The notes beneath the pieces were generated by a model. It searched no databases. It saw only the letters and a list, made by a program, of their open reading frames with translations, and was not told where the DNA came from. 64,000 bases of DNA from assembly GCF_002160055.1 (NCBI RefSeq), contig NZ_NFJV01000018.1, positions 1-64,000 of the forward strand, given 5' to 3'. The position numbers and the translations under genes were made by a program. Of this stretch, positions 1 to 9,218 are shown piece after piece; the stretch's first letter is position 1, and every line of letters starts with the position of its first letter. The DNA is from Mediterranea sp. An20. GTDB lineage: Bacteria; Bacteroidota; Bacteroidia; Bacteroidales; Bacteroidaceae.

Positions 1-1260
1 CGGCCACATACGTACTATATCATGATAAAGCAAGCCACCCAAATCGGTGTACAAGGGGTTGTCCAGATTGGTATGCACGTACTTCACATTTACTTCTACG
101 TCCAACCATTTGAAAGGCTGGGCATTCAGCTTGGCATTGGTGCTAAGACGCTCATAGGAGTCGTCGCCGTAACGCAGATTACCTTCCTGCCCCAAATAAT
201 TGGCCGACACATAATACTGCATCTTTTCCGAACCTCCATTCAGATTCAGGTTATGTTCCTGAGCCCATGCCCATTTGTACTGCACATCATACCAGTCAAC
301 ATTATCGTTGGCTTTCTCGTGAAACTCCCAGTTCGTGCCATTGGCATTGGCAATGGTAGACGTCGTAATCTCTCCGTTCATATATTGCTGAATACGGTTC
401 AGCGTATCGTCATTGAAGATGGCGTTGCCACCGCCGTTGATACTTCCCTCATTGAAATAGTTGGCAAACTGCCAGGAATTCATCAGATTAGGCAGATCCA
501 TCGGTCCATAGTAACGGGCGTTGCCGGCTTAGCTTACACTGGCCTTGCCCACCTTGCCTTTCTTCGTGGTAATCAGCACGACACCAAAGGCCGCACGCGA
601 ACCGTAGATGGAACTGGCAGCGGCATCTTTCAGCACAGAGATAGACTCAATGTCGTCGGGGTTCAGGTTGTTCATGTTGCCTTCGATGCCATCAATCAGC
701 ACCAGCGTGGAAGCCGTTGAGCCGGTAGAGATGGTACCGGTACCACGGATGTTGATGTCCATCGTCTGCCCCAACTGTCCTCCATAAGCACCGACCGAAA
801 GATTCAGACCGGGCACCGTTCCCTGCAAGGACTGCCCCAGGTTGGTTACAGGGCGCGACTTCAAGACCTTGGTATCCACCGTGGCTACGGCTTCGGTCAA
901 GTTGGCGCGGCGTTGTGTACCGAAACCTACTACTACGACCTCGTCCAACACCTCGGTATCTTCAGTCAGTGCAACCACATAATTAGTTGTACCGTCCTTT
1001 ACCTCTATTTCCTGTGTAGTATATCCTATATATGATATACTCAGGACTTCGCCCGCACTAACATTAGAAATTGAAAACTTACCGTCCAAATCAGTAATGG
1101 ACCCACGTGTTGTGCCTTTCACGGCTACTGACACCCCAATAAGGGGTTCGCCCGTTTGCTTGTCTGTTACCACTCCGGTAACCGTCTTGGTCTGGGCACA
1201 CACTTGTGTCAAAACCGACAGAAGCAAAGTAATGATTAAACAAAATTTATTAACAAATAT
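1..1260 (-). pseudogene. SusC-like TonB-dependent receptor, 5' part, broken by in-frame TAA
   Basis: This is the N-terminal part of a SusC/RagA outer-membrane receptor that imports oligosaccharides. A signal-peptide-like segment ending VCAQ is followed by a carboxypeptidase-D-like domain, the VVVVGFGTQ segment and the plug domain up to ITTKKGK. The frame then meets TAA at 531-529. It stays open in the same frame for all 176 remaining codons to the window edge, and these still read as SusC (for example NARYYGPMDLP). In both intact SusC proteins of this window the aligned position is Tyr or Phe, so the stop looks like a one-base change from TAT/TAC. No ATG exists at the 5' end. The first in-frame alternative start is TTG at 1227, which leaves a very short leader, and the natural leader start falls on ATA at 1260. 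Both lesions point to a decayed gene; sequencing error is the alternative. The partner susD would lie beyond the window. Confidence 0.85.
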
Positions 1261-1296
1261 GATATTACTTTTTAGGTTAATAATAAATTGTCATAA

Positions 1297-1304
1297 CAAA
1301 TATA
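1297..1304 (-). promoter_or_regulatory. Putative -7 box of the broken susC
   Basis: On the minus strand this reads TATATTTG, a full match to the Bacteroidetes -7 consensus TAnnTTTG. A weak ATTG lies about 20 bp upstream in the -33 position. It sits about 40 bp before the expected start of the susC pseudogene. Confidence 0.45.
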
Positions 1305-1968
1305 CAAAAGTTGTCTAAATATTACAATATGCTCATCATAAATATGTTAGAGTTATTTTATTTTCGTATAAATAAAGATATAAATGTGGATTAATTCTGC
1401 ATCCGAAATATGTCTTTTCCGAAACAAAACAGTCATAAAACAAAACAAATTTGTCAATTTAGACACAGTTCGGAATGCCCGAAAGTGGAAATCATAATAA
1501 GCCTTAAAGAAGAAAATAATTGGGGCAGAACGGCGAAAAATCACCTTTTCCCACCATTTCGCCACTCATGCAGATGCAGAACACTCCGCCGACATGCACC
1601 ACCGCATTTTAAAGAAAAAGAATAACGAAACGTACCGGCATTGCGGATGCTGCGCAGGAAAAATCAGAGACGGATGCTGCGCGGTGTCATGCCCGCTGCC
1701 AGCCTTTTTTCCCCTATACAGATGGGGCCTGCTGCTTATACGTTTGCAGCAAGGTGCCGGTACCGCTGAAGCAGGGTGCCAATACCGCCGAAGGAGAACA
1801 CCTGCCCATTCAAACCCGGCAAGCCCCCAATAGACCGACAGTCGATGTTCCGGCTGGCAGAAGCACAAAAAAACGACTTCTCCGCAAGCCTACGGATAAG
1901 GCTGTGGAAAAGTCGCAGTAAAACCAAGTTAAAGTCAACAGCCGGAAGAGACTGTCACCATAGAAGAT
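1305..1968. other. Intergenic stretch without a recognised gene
   Basis: About 660 bp between the susC pseudogene and the GH27 gene. Short open frames on both strands have no recognisable motif and no good start context. The one structured element I see is an imperfect direct repeat: GGTGCC-NN-TACCGC-N-GAAG begins at 1753 and again at 1775, a spacing of 22 bp. Confidence 0.5.
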
Positions 1969-1991
1969 AAAAAGGGTGGCAGCGCCTTTTT
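1969..1991 (-). terminator. Putative terminator after the GH27 gene
   Basis: On the minus strand AAAAAGG and CCTTTTT form a 7-bp stem around a 9-base loop, ending in a T run, 2 bp after the stop codon of the GH27 gene. The A/T-rich symmetry means it could act in both directions. Confidence 0.5.
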
Positions 1992-1993
1992 GC

Positions 1994-3640
1994 TCAATCC
2001 CCTACCCTCCGCAACGTAAAACAGTCAATATCCGGCGTCCAAGTATAGGGGCTGCACATCCGTACCACGTTATAGCCAGGATTCAACTTAACGGGAATAA
2101 CCACCTGTACTACCCCGCAGGCAGGGTCTGACTCCAGGTCATCCAGCAGCACCTTATCCCCATTGACACTCACCTCGAGCTTTCTGTCCCAGATTTCGCG
2201 CCCGCTGCCTGCCGCAGGAACATACGATATGCACATCTCATAGCAGCCTCCCCGTTCGCTGTAGACCTCGTTCCATTCGGCATAGTTCTCGGCCTGGCCT
2301 CCCAGATTGCTGACCACCATGCCTCCGGAAGCACCTGCATAAGGCGCATAGACCACGGAGCGGGGTTTGGCCAAGTCGTTGTAGAGAGGCAGATAAGCCC
2401 ACTCTGCCTCGTAACGTTCCGGCTCCAGACGTTTCCGGGCCTCCAGACGGAATATCTTCACACCGTGTGCCGGCACCAGGCAAGACAGGGTATCACGCAC
2501 ACTGCCTCGGTCTTTCCGCTCCACCAAGTCACGCAAAGCAGTCTTACCCCCCAGTTCCAGGGCAGCGAGAGGAACGGTAATCGTACAAGCACTGTCGGTA
2601 GGATTATATAAAGCCACTGCACGTACCAGACCGCGTTTCTGCCCGATGTCCTTCACCATGACATAACAGCCATCGACATGCTGCGCCACATAGGCTTGCA
2701 GGCCGAGCGGGTCTTGATTTAAAGCAATGAGTTCTTCGTTTTTAAGCAAGTTCAGCGAAGCTGTCGGAATGGTTGTCATGTCGCAACCAATCAACAAGGG
2801 CGACGACATCATGCACCACATGCCGAAGTGGGTCTGTTCTTCTGTCTGGGTCAGCCCGCGCCCTATCTCCAGCATATCCATGTCGTTATAATGCCCGCCG
2901 CCTGCATAGGCCGACAAATAGAGGTTCTTATGTATGATAGACTTAACAGACTGCCAGCTTGGGTTAATATCGGGACTGATGCGCCACGAACGCGCCAACG
3001 CTTTCACCCAGGTGCCGGGATAGGCCCAGCGGCAAATGTTGATAGCCACCTCCTTGCGGGCCACCTCACGGATAGCCTCCACGATCTCGGTATAACGCTT
3101 TTCCTCGTCCAAAGCCAGTTGCTGGCCCGCCCCGCAATAATCAATCTTTATGAAGTCGAATCCACAATGGTTAAAGAAGAAGTCGGCATCGGCCCTTTCA
3201 TGTCCATACAGCCCCACACCTACCCCGTGCGTGTCGGCATCCCACAAAGAGCCACAGGTATTGCTGCCGGCATCCGAATAAATACCGGCTTTGAAGCCCT
3301 TGGCATGAATATAATCGGCCACAGTGCGGATGCCGTTGGGGAAACGCTCCGGATGTATCTTCAGTTGACCGTCGGCATCCCGCCCGTCAAAGAAACCATC
3401 GTCAATATTTATATATGAATATCCGACATCCTTCAGCCCCTGACTCAACATCGCGTCAGTCTGCTTCTTAATCAATTCCTCACTGATGTGAATACGATAT
3501 GTATTCCACGAGCTCCAGCCCATCATGGGAGGAGCAAAAGATGCCTCTTGGGCATGCAGTCCGCTTGGAACACTCCCGCAAAGGAGCATGCCGAACAAAG
3601 CGGACAAAATCGTATGCCGGTGAAATAATGGTTTGTCCAT
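1994..3640 (-). CDS. GH27 alpha-galactosidase, secreted
   Basis: A 548-residue exported glycoside hydrolase expected to release terminal alpha-galactose (or a related sugar) by a retaining mechanism. A signal peptide at 1-30 ends LHAQ. The GH27 barrel starts at PPMMGWSSWN (about 38-47). The nucleophile is Asp167 in KIDYC and the acid/base is Asp224 in ISPDI. GGHYNDMDML lies at about 248-257. The C-terminal 150 residues form a beta-rich domain that may bind carbohydrate. An in-frame ATG 38 codons upstream is disfavoured because the signal peptide begins at MDKPLF and the extension would run across a strong hairpin (3666-3709). That hairpin implies this gene is not simply the last gene of the TonB cluster. 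GH27 also contains alpha-N-acetylgalactosaminidases and beta-L-arabinopyranosidases, so the exact sugar is uncertain. Confidence 0.9.
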   Translation of the reverse strand: MDKPLFHRHTILSALFGMLLCGSVPSGLHAQEASFAPPMMGWSSWNTYRIHISEELIKKQTDAMLSQGLKDVGYSYINIDDGFFDGRDADGQLKIHPERFPNGIRTVADYIHAKGFKAGIYSDAGSNTCGSLWDADTHGVGVGLYGHERADADFFFNHCGFDFIKIDYCGAGQQLALDEEKRYTEIVEAIREVARKEVAINICRWAYPGTWVKALARSWRISPDINPSWQSVKSIIHKNLYLSAYAGGGHYNDMDMLEIGRGLTQTEEQTHFGMWCMMSSPLLIGCDMTTIPTASLNLLKNEELIALNQDPLGLQAYVAQHVDGCYVMVKDIGQKRGLVRAVALYNPTDSACTITVPLAALELGGKTALRDLVERKDRGSVRDTLSCLVPAHGVKIFRLEARKRLEPERYEAEWAYLPLYNDLAKPRSVVYAPYAGASGGMVVSNLGGQAENYAEWNEVYSERGGCYEMCISYVPAAGSGREIWDRKLEVSVNGDKVLLDDLESDPACGVVQVVIPVKLNPGYNVVRMCSPYTWTPDIDCFTLRRVGD

Positions 3641-3665
3641 GGTCACGAACCTATCAGTAAAAGAA

Positions 3666-3709
3666 AAGGCAGGAAGAGTCCGGGAATATCTGCCCCTGCT
3701 CTTCCTGCC
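3666..3709 (-). terminator. Strong terminator after the TonB/TPR operon
   Basis: AGGCAGGAAGAG (3666-3677) and CTCTTCCTGCCT (3698-3709) are a perfect 12-bp inverted repeat with a 20-base loop. On the minus strand the stem is followed by TTTTCTTTT, the form of an intrinsic terminator. It lies after the TPR gene and only about 26 bp before the GH27 start codon, so it either isolates the two genes or attenuates GH27. Confidence 0.75.
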
Positions 3710-3762
3710 TCCTATCAAACAATATTCTATCTGCTCAAACAGACTGGATGGCAACCTGGCCT

Positions 3763-5214
3763 TTATTGTCCAAGTTCCTCAATACCCTTCAAGGCAGTCT
3801 TTGCCATCGCATCCTCAGGGTTGATAGCCAGAATCTTGTTCCAATACTCCTTAGAAGTCGGATAATCAGTCTGCAGCATATAATAGTAACCCAAATATCT
3901 GTAGCACTCCAAAAGCTGCGAATTATAACGCGGATCGTTCTTAGCCAGAAGCATTTCGACCACCTTTTCATAATAAGGCTTAGCTAAGCCCTGCGTTGTT
4001 TCAGGGTCTCTGGCAGAATTAGTACGAGCACGCCAGAAGTTACCGATGTAGTTATCGGGAGCCACTTCGGCAATCTGTGCAAAAATAGTATCTGCCTGAA
4101 TCAAGGCATTCTGTCTCATCTCGAGAGTAACCTTTACAGAGTCGGTAGAAGTACCCTCATCGTAATACAGACGGCCCAGTTCGAAAGTATTGGCCATGCT
4201 CTTTTCTTCAGCAGGAAGTGCATCGCAATATCTGTTGTAAGCCTCGATAGCCTTCTCATAGTCGTTGTTGCCAGCATAAGCGTCCGAAATCTGCTTCAAC
4301 AAATCCACCGAAGCCGTATCCATCTCGTATGCCTTTTCGTACTGGGTGATGGCACCAGCGAAGTCGTCTTTAGCGCTGAGCAGGGCACCGTAGTAACGGT
4401 AGTCCAGACCGGAATAGTTGACATCCTTCAACTGGTTGAAGAACTTGTCGGCAACACTTACCGCTTCGTCATAACGCTTCATGTCAATGTAGTTGTACAT
4501 GGCGAGACGATTGAAGCCCGTATGGTCGGGATTCTTCTCCAAACCTTTGTGGGCAATCTCCAAGGAAGCCTCAAAGTCCTTGTTCATGAAAAGAGCGAAA
4601 GCGTAACTCAGGATATCGCTCTCCGTAGCCAAGTCTGTATGAATAAAGCTTGCATAAGCCTTCACAGCTTCATCAAAGCGGTTGCTGGCATAATATACCT
4701 CAGCCAGTGCCTTATCGGCCTCTTTCATGTCAGGGGCCAGCTGCTTGAGCTGCATCAGTTTCTCGATAGCCATCGTAGGACTTGCCGACTTGTAAGCACG
4801 TGCATACTTCAGATAAGCCTCGTAGCAGTTGGCATCGAAATAAATAGCCTGTTCATACATCTGGCAGGCAGTACCTACATCTTTCTTGGCCAAAGCGATA
4901 TCACCTTCCATCAGAGAGACCTTCGGATTCTGCTTGTCGGCTTTCTTGGCTTTTCCAATCAACTCTTCCACTTGCTCCATCTTCTGTGCGTCCAGATAGA
5001 CTTTAGTCAGTGCCAGAATAAGATCTACATTCTTCTTGTTCTTACCTTTCGTCAGTTCCTCGGTCATATCCCAGGCCTGGTCCGGGTTCGACTTAATCAG
5101 TTCTTTCACCTGATTCACGCCAGCCTTCCATTCAGATTCGGGCGTTTGCGCAGAAACCATACCTGCAAAAAGCAGACCTACGCAACATAAAACAATTCTA
5201 CTCTTAATCTTCAT
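3763..5214 (-). CDS. Periplasmic tetratricopeptide-repeat protein of the TonB cluster
   Basis: A 483-residue exported protein with a signal peptide at 1-22 (ends VSAQ). The rest is almost wholly TPR helices, with repeats recognisable from about 60 to the end (for example GDIALAKKDVGTACQMYEQA and the final YYYMLQTDYPTSKEYWNKI). No catalytic motif is seen. It is the last gene of the exbB-exbD-exbD-tonB-pstS-like run, 23 bp after the PstS-like gene, so it probably acts as a scaffold or adaptor in the periplasm for the proton-driven TonB machine. That role is inferred from context only. Confidence 0.8.
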   Translation of the reverse strand: MKIKSRIVLCCVGLLFAGMVSAQTPESEWKAGVNQVKELIKSNPDQAWDMTEELTKGKNKKNVDLILALTKVYLDAQKMEQVEELIGKAKKADKQNPKVSLMEGDIALAKKDVGTACQMYEQAIYFDANCYEAYLKYARAYKSASPTMAIEKLMQLKQLAPDMKEADKALAEVYYASNRFDEAVKAYASFIHTDLATESDILSYAFALFMNKDFEASLEIAHKGLEKNPDHTGFNRLAMYNYIDMKRYDEAVSVADKFFNQLKDVNYSGLDYRYYGALLSAKDDFAGAITQYEKAYEMDTASVDLLKQISDAYAGNNDYEKAIEAYNRYCDALPAEEKSMANTFELGRLYYDEGTSTDSVKVTLEMRQNALIQADTIFAQIAEVAPDNYIGNFWRARTNSARDPETTQGLAKPYYEKVVEMLLAKNDPRYNSQLLECYRYLGYYYMLQTDYPTSKEYWNKILAINPEDAMAKTALKGIEELGQ

Positions 5215-5237
5215 ACTTCTATCTTATAAAAAAACAA

Positions 5238-6185
5238 TTATTCGTCTTTCACATTCACGATACGCACAGCCTGCGTAGCCGGCAAAAGTCCCGACTTCTG
5301 GATAATCAATTGTCCGCGATAGGAAGTGAGGAAACCGGAGAATCCCCAGCACAGCCCGTTGCGCGGGTCGTTGACTAAAGCATAAATATCACGGCTCAGC
5401 GGATAATCACCATAGTAAAGATAAGCTTGATAAGGTTTGAAGCTATTCTCAATGTTGGGACGTGTAGATTGGCTGACCGACATGACACGGACTTCTTTAT
5501 TGAACGAGAGTCCCGTGCTATCATTGCGGTCGCTCAGCCAATTCACACCGATAATGCCCATGGCACCGGGTGTCTTCGAAACGTAGTTAATAACTTCCTT
5601 ATTGGTATTCAGAGCGCTGACATTGCCTGCAAGCTGCTTGCCACGACAAATGGAATCAATAGCGAAACGCACTGTACTTGAATTCTTGTTATCAAACACC
5701 AGCTGAATTTCGCCCAAACGCGAATCCGAATATATGTCTTTCCACTGTGTCTTCTCACCGGTAAGGATGCCGCGAATGGCATCTACGCTGATAAGCGAAT
5801 CGGGATTACTGAGGTTCGTAATCAGAGCCAGACCATCGGTGGCAATCTTGATTTCCTGCGGAAAGAACTTACGACTATTGAAAGAATATTTTTCCTCAGG
5901 TGTCAGCCTGCGGCTGGCAATAACCAGCCGCAGGCTGTCCTTGAGCAAGAGGTTGACAGCTTCCACCTCAGTCACAAAATGCGGGACGATATCCGCTTGG
6001 GGATACAAAGCCTCAAAGACATCGATTTCTTCCTCCACAATAGGACGGAAGCTTTCATCGGCCGCGATGGCCACAGTCCCGGTGGTGTACGTGTCTGTAC
6101 GCCCATCCTTTGCTTTTTGCTTACAGCCCACAAGCAGGAAGCCCACCATAAGGAGCCAAAGTCCAAACTGTCTATCTCTTTTCAT
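5238..6185 (-). CDS. PstS-like phosphate-type substrate-binding lipoprotein
   Basis: A 315-residue lipoprotein with an N-terminal hydrophobic segment and a lipobox ending VGC (Cys21). The fold is that of PstS-type periplasmic binding proteins: a strand pair around TVAIAADESFRPIVEEE, ITNLSNPDSLIS (typical of the domain hinge), and NSSTVRFAIDSICRG as the likely ligand-binding turn. No pstC, pstA or pstB follows. The neighbours are tonB (9 bp upstream) and the TPR gene (23 bp downstream). It is therefore more likely to serve the Ton system, perhaps as a sensor or periplasmic partner, than a classical ABC importer. Confidence 0.8.
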   Translation of the reverse strand: MKRDRQFGLWLLMVGFLLVGCKQKAKDGRTDTYTTGTVAIAADESFRPIVEEEIDVFEALYPQADIVPHFVTEVEAVNLLLKDSLRLVIASRRLTPEEKYSFNSRKFFPQEIKIATDGLALITNLSNPDSLISVDAIRGILTGEKTQWKDIYSDSRLGEIQLVFDNKNSSTVRFAIDSICRGKQLAGNVSALNTNKEVINYVSKTPGAMGIIGVNWLSDRNDSTGLSFNKEVRVMSVSQSTRPNIENSFKPYQAYLYYGDYPLSRDIYALVNDPRNGLCWGFSGFLTSYRGQLIIQKSGLLPATQAVRIVNVKDE

Positions 6186-6194
6186 AATACATGC

Positions 6195-7010
6195 TTAATT
6201 CAGTTTAAATCTGACAGGCAGAGTAAAACGTGCAGCAACTGCCTTACCGTTCTGACGACCAGGAAGCCATTTCGGCATGCTCATAATCGCACGTACTGCT
6301 TCCTTATCGCAAGAGGGGTCAAGGCTACGCATCACCTTCACGTCACGGATTGTACCATCCGAACCTACCACGAACTGGCAGACTACCACACCCTGCGTTC
6401 CATTTTCTGCAGCGATAGGGGGATAGTGGAGGTTCTTACTCAACCAAGCCATCATTTCTGCATCACCGCCGGGGAACTGAGGTTTCTGTTCCACCATATC
6501 GAATACCTGCTCTTCTTCGGGAGCTTCGGTAACGATTTGCTTCAGGTCTTCAAGAAGTTGTCCACCTTCTTCGTCGTTACCTTTCACGTCGGCGATAGAG
6601 ATGGTAACCTTACTTTCTGTCAGTTCTTCCTGACTCTTCATTTCGTCTTCATCAGCCACTTCCTCGTCTTTCTTAATGACAGGGGCCGTAAACTTGATGG
6701 AGCTCTTCAGTGCGGGAGGTGGAGACTCCACAGGGCGTACTTCCTGCACTTTTTCTTCCTGTTTTACTTCGGGTTCTTCCAACTGCGAGAGCGTGGTTAC
6801 CTCGGTCATCACTTCTTTCTTTTCAGGAGTAACCATCGTAATCAGCTTCGGGATGGAGAAGCCCACCAATGCAATCACAATTACCAGTATGACGGAGAAC
6901 GTCAAACGTCTCGGTGCGCGGGCACGCATCTTATACGCGCCGTATTCCTTATTTCTGCCTTCAAAAATGAGGTCACACCATTCACGAGAGGTCAAATCCA
7001 ATTTTGCCAT
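6195..7010 (-). CDS. tonB: TonB energy transducer
   Basis: A 271-residue protein with a cytoplasmic N-terminus, one membrane segment at about 36-56 and a charged periplasmic linker rich in Glu, Lys and Pro. The C-terminal TonB domain is at about 180-271 (YPPIAAENGTQGVVVCQFVV, then KWLPGRQNGKAV and a final LPVRFKLN). It carries proton-motive energy from ExbB/ExbD to outer-membrane receptors. The many SusC-type receptors in this genome would be its clients. It follows the second exbD by 30 bp in the same operon. Confidence 0.92.
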   Translation of the reverse strand: MAKLDLTSREWCDLIFEGRNKEYGAYKMRARAPRRLTFSVILVIVIALVGFSIPKLITMVTPEKKEVMTEVTTLSQLEEPEVKQEEKVQEVRPVESPPPALKSSIKFTAPVIKKDEEVADEDEMKSQEELTESKVTISIADVKGNDEEGGQLLEDLKQIVTEAPEEEQVFDMVEQKPQFPGGDAEMMAWLSKNLHYPPIAAENGTQGVVVCQFVVGSDGTIRDVKVMRSLDPSCDKEAVRAIMSMPKWLPGRQNGKAVAARFTLPVRFKLN

Positions 7011-7040
7011 AATTTTACTTCTTCATTTAGGTGTTACACA

Positions 7041-7691
7041 TTATTGAGCCAGATTTTCAGCACCGTATGAGCCTTTACTTTCAAAGTTCTTAATAAGGAA
7101 CTCATCGCCTTCGGCCATATCTGCAATCACATACTTACCGATATTGCAAATCTGCATCTCATCGAGCGCGTCAATCAGATTCTTGTAAGAAGCCTCGCCT
7201 TCGGCCTTGATGATGACAGTCGGCGTATCATCTCCGCTTTTGATTTCAGAGAGCTGCTCCTTATATTGCTCTTCGGTTATCTTCAGATCATCTCTGTCCT
7301 TCTTCAAGTCATTCACCTTCTGCACAGCCACGCGGTTACGGCGGAGAAGCATGGCACGGAGGCCGTCAGCCTGATACGAGGTTTCCTTCAGCGAGTTATA
7401 ATCTTCGTAATTAGGTTCTCCTTCGTAGTAATACAGCTTATCTTCACCAGCCAGCAGAAGCGTAATAGCCTGTGAGGCCTTTACCTTTGAGCGCTGCTCA
7501 TCGGTGATGTTCTTGTCGTTACTCGGCATGCTTATTTCCATCGTCTGAGGCTTGCTCAGCGTGGTACACAGCATGAAGAAGGTAATCAGCAACATGTTCA
7601 TGTCCACCATCGGCGTGAAGTCCACGCGTACGGTCATCTTTTTCTGTTTGCTGTTGCTCTTCTTGCCGCCACTTTCTTGTATTTCTGCCAT
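7041..7691 (-). CDS. exbD: ExbD/TolR biopolymer transport protein, second copy
   Basis: A 216-residue protein with a basic cytoplasmic N-terminus (GGKKSNSKQKKMTVRVDFTPM), one membrane helix holding the proton-path Asp of the MVDMNMLLITFFML segment, and a periplasmic domain of about 150 residues. It ends in FESKGSYGAENLAQ. It couples proton flow through ExbB to TonB. The gap to the upstream exbD is 17 bp. Paired, non-identical ExbD proteins are usual in Bacteroidetes. Confidence 0.92.
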   Translation of the reverse strand: MAEIQESGGKKSNSKQKKMTVRVDFTPMVDMNMLLITFFMLCTTLSKPQTMEISMPSNDKNITDEQRSKVKASQAITLLLAGEDKLYYYEGEPNYEDYNSLKETSYQADGLRAMLLRRNRVAVQKVNDLKKDRDDLKITEEQYKEQLSEIKSGDDTPTVIIKAEGEASYKNLIDALDEMQICNIGKYVIADMAEGDEFLIKNFESKGSYGAENLAQ

Positions 7692-7708
7692 ATTTGATCC
7701 TTTCCAAT

Positions 7709-8320
7709 TTATTCTTCAGAAGTGGTCTTCAGCGTAGTAATCAGATTGTATCTGTTCTCGTGAAGATCCTGAAGTGAGTTCATAACATCTTTAATTGTGG
7801 AATAAGGAGTGGTGGCATCAGCCTTGATGGCAATACGCAAGTCCTTGTTGATAGCACGGGCGTTACGCATCCAAGCCTTGAACTCATTGTTCAGGCTGTC
7901 CGTCGGAATGCCGGCATCGGGGCTTTTCAGCAGTTCGGTTTGCTTTTCTTCCGGCTGAGCCAAGAAGGCCTTCATGTTCTTCATGGGCACCCCGAAGGTG
8001 CTTGCCACCATGAATTTCTTGGTTTCCTCGGCCGAGAACTGCACTCCATATTCCTGTCCCATGGCACCCAGCAGTTGCTCCAGGTCGCCCTGTTTATCCA
8101 GGCTCATGAAGACTTTTCCATCCTGCGCAATCAGAATCTGGAGGATATTGGTCTCCGGAATCTTGATTTCGGACACCGAACCCGGCACGTTCACCTTAAC
8201 GGGTTCCGGTTTAACGAATGTAGAAGTCAACATGAAAAACGTCAGCAACAATACTGTCACGTCACTCATCGCCGTCATGTCGATGAATGTGCTTTTCTTT
8301 TTGATTTTGACTCTACCCAT
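7709..8320 (-). CDS. exbD: ExbD/TolR biopolymer transport protein, first copy
   Basis: A 203-residue protein with a Lys-rich N-terminus, a single membrane helix with the conserved Asp in MSDVTVLLLTFFML, and a periplasmic domain of about 150 residues. The sequence differs clearly from the second copy, so each may hold a separate position around the ExbB channel. It lies 82 bp after exbB. Confidence 0.92.
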   Translation of the reverse strand: MGRVKIKKKSTFIDMTAMSDVTVLLLTFFMLTSTFVKPEPVKVNVPGSVSEIKIPETNILQILIAQDGKVFMSLDKQGDLEQLLGAMGQEYGVQFSAEETKKFMVASTFGVPMKNMKAFLAQPEEKQTELLKSPDAGIPTDSLNNEFKAWMRNARAINKDLRIAIKADATTPYSTIKDVMNSLQDLHENRYNLITTLKTTSEE

Positions 8321-8402
8321 AGTTGTAAATTAAAAAGTGAGAAATTAAGACTGGAAGTCGGCGAAGGCGCAAGCTACACACCCTGCCTCTCCATTTTATA
8401 AT

Positions 8403-9218
8403 TTACTTATGCGTAGCGGCAAATGTCTGTACGATAGAAAAGCCTACTTCGTCGAGAGCGAATGTCAGTTTATCAATCTTGTTCGTGTAGTAGTTATAAG
8501 CGATTACGGCCAATGCACCAGTCAAGATACCGAAGGCTGTGTTGATCAGGGCCTCAGAGATACCTTGTGACAGAGCCATAGAGTCGGCAGAACCACCGGC
8601 AGCCAGAGCGGCGAATGAACGAATCATACCGATAACCGTACCAAGCAATCCCATCAAAGTACCCAGCGTCGTGATAGTACCGATGATAGGCAGGTTTTCC
8701 TGCATCATAGGCAATTCCAGCGCAGTAGCTTCTTCCAGTTCCTGCTGGATAGCCAGCTGCTTCTGGTCTTTGCTCAGAACGGTGTTGTTTTCCATTTCAG
8801 AATATTTCTGCAGAGTTGCGCCTACTACGTTGGCAACAGAACCACGCTGCTTGTCGCACAGAGCCTGAGCCTGAGCCATGTCGTTGTTAGCCAGAGCTAC
8901 CTTGATGTTGGCAACGAACTTAGCCAAAGAGCCATGACCGAAAGCGGCACGGATAGCGAAGAAACGCTCGATAGACAGAGCAATAACTGTGAGCAACAGG
9001 GTCTGGATCACAGGCACGATGACACCACCTTTATAGATGGTTCCCAGGAAGTTTCCGGGCAGCGGGTGATTGTTCGGGTCGTTGTTCATAAAGTTGGCGG
9101 GGTTACCCAACACCTGAGTGTAAATCAGAACGGCTACGATAAAGCAGCAAACGATTACGATCCACGCAGACTTAATGCCTCTGAAGCCTACGTTCTTTTT
9201 TTTGTTTTTTGTTTCCAT
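8403..9218 (-). CDS. exbB: ExbB/TolQ/MotA family proton channel protein
   Basis: A 271-residue inner-membrane protein starting METKNKKK. An upstream in-frame ATG (at 9317) would add 33 poorly conserved residues, so the ATG at 9218 is preferred. It has a first membrane helix near 20-40, a second near 80-100, and a C-terminal pair with the family signature PIIGTITTLGTLMGLLGTVIG. It is the first gene of the exbB-exbD-exbD-tonB-pstS-like-TPR operon and forms the stator/proton channel. A consensus promoter lies 330 bp upstream. Confidence 0.92.
   Translation of the reverse strand: METKNKKKNVGFRGIKSAWIVIVCCFIVAVLIYTQVLGNPANFMNNDPNNHPLPGNFLGTIYKGGVIVPVIQTLLLTVIALSIERFFAIRAAFGHGSLAKFVANIKVALANNDMAQAQALCDKQRGSVANVVGATLQKYSEMENNTVLSKDQKQLAIQQELEEATALELPMMQENLPIIGTITTLGTLMGLLGTVIGMIRSFAALAAGGSADSMALSQGISEALINTAFGILTGALAVIAYNYYTNKIDKLTFALDEVGFSIVQTFAATHK

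Noticed and set aside
5238..6185. Phosphate ABC transporter operon
   Set aside because: Only a PstS-like lipoprotein is present; pstC, pstA, pstB and phoU are absent and the neighbours are tonB and a TPR gene.
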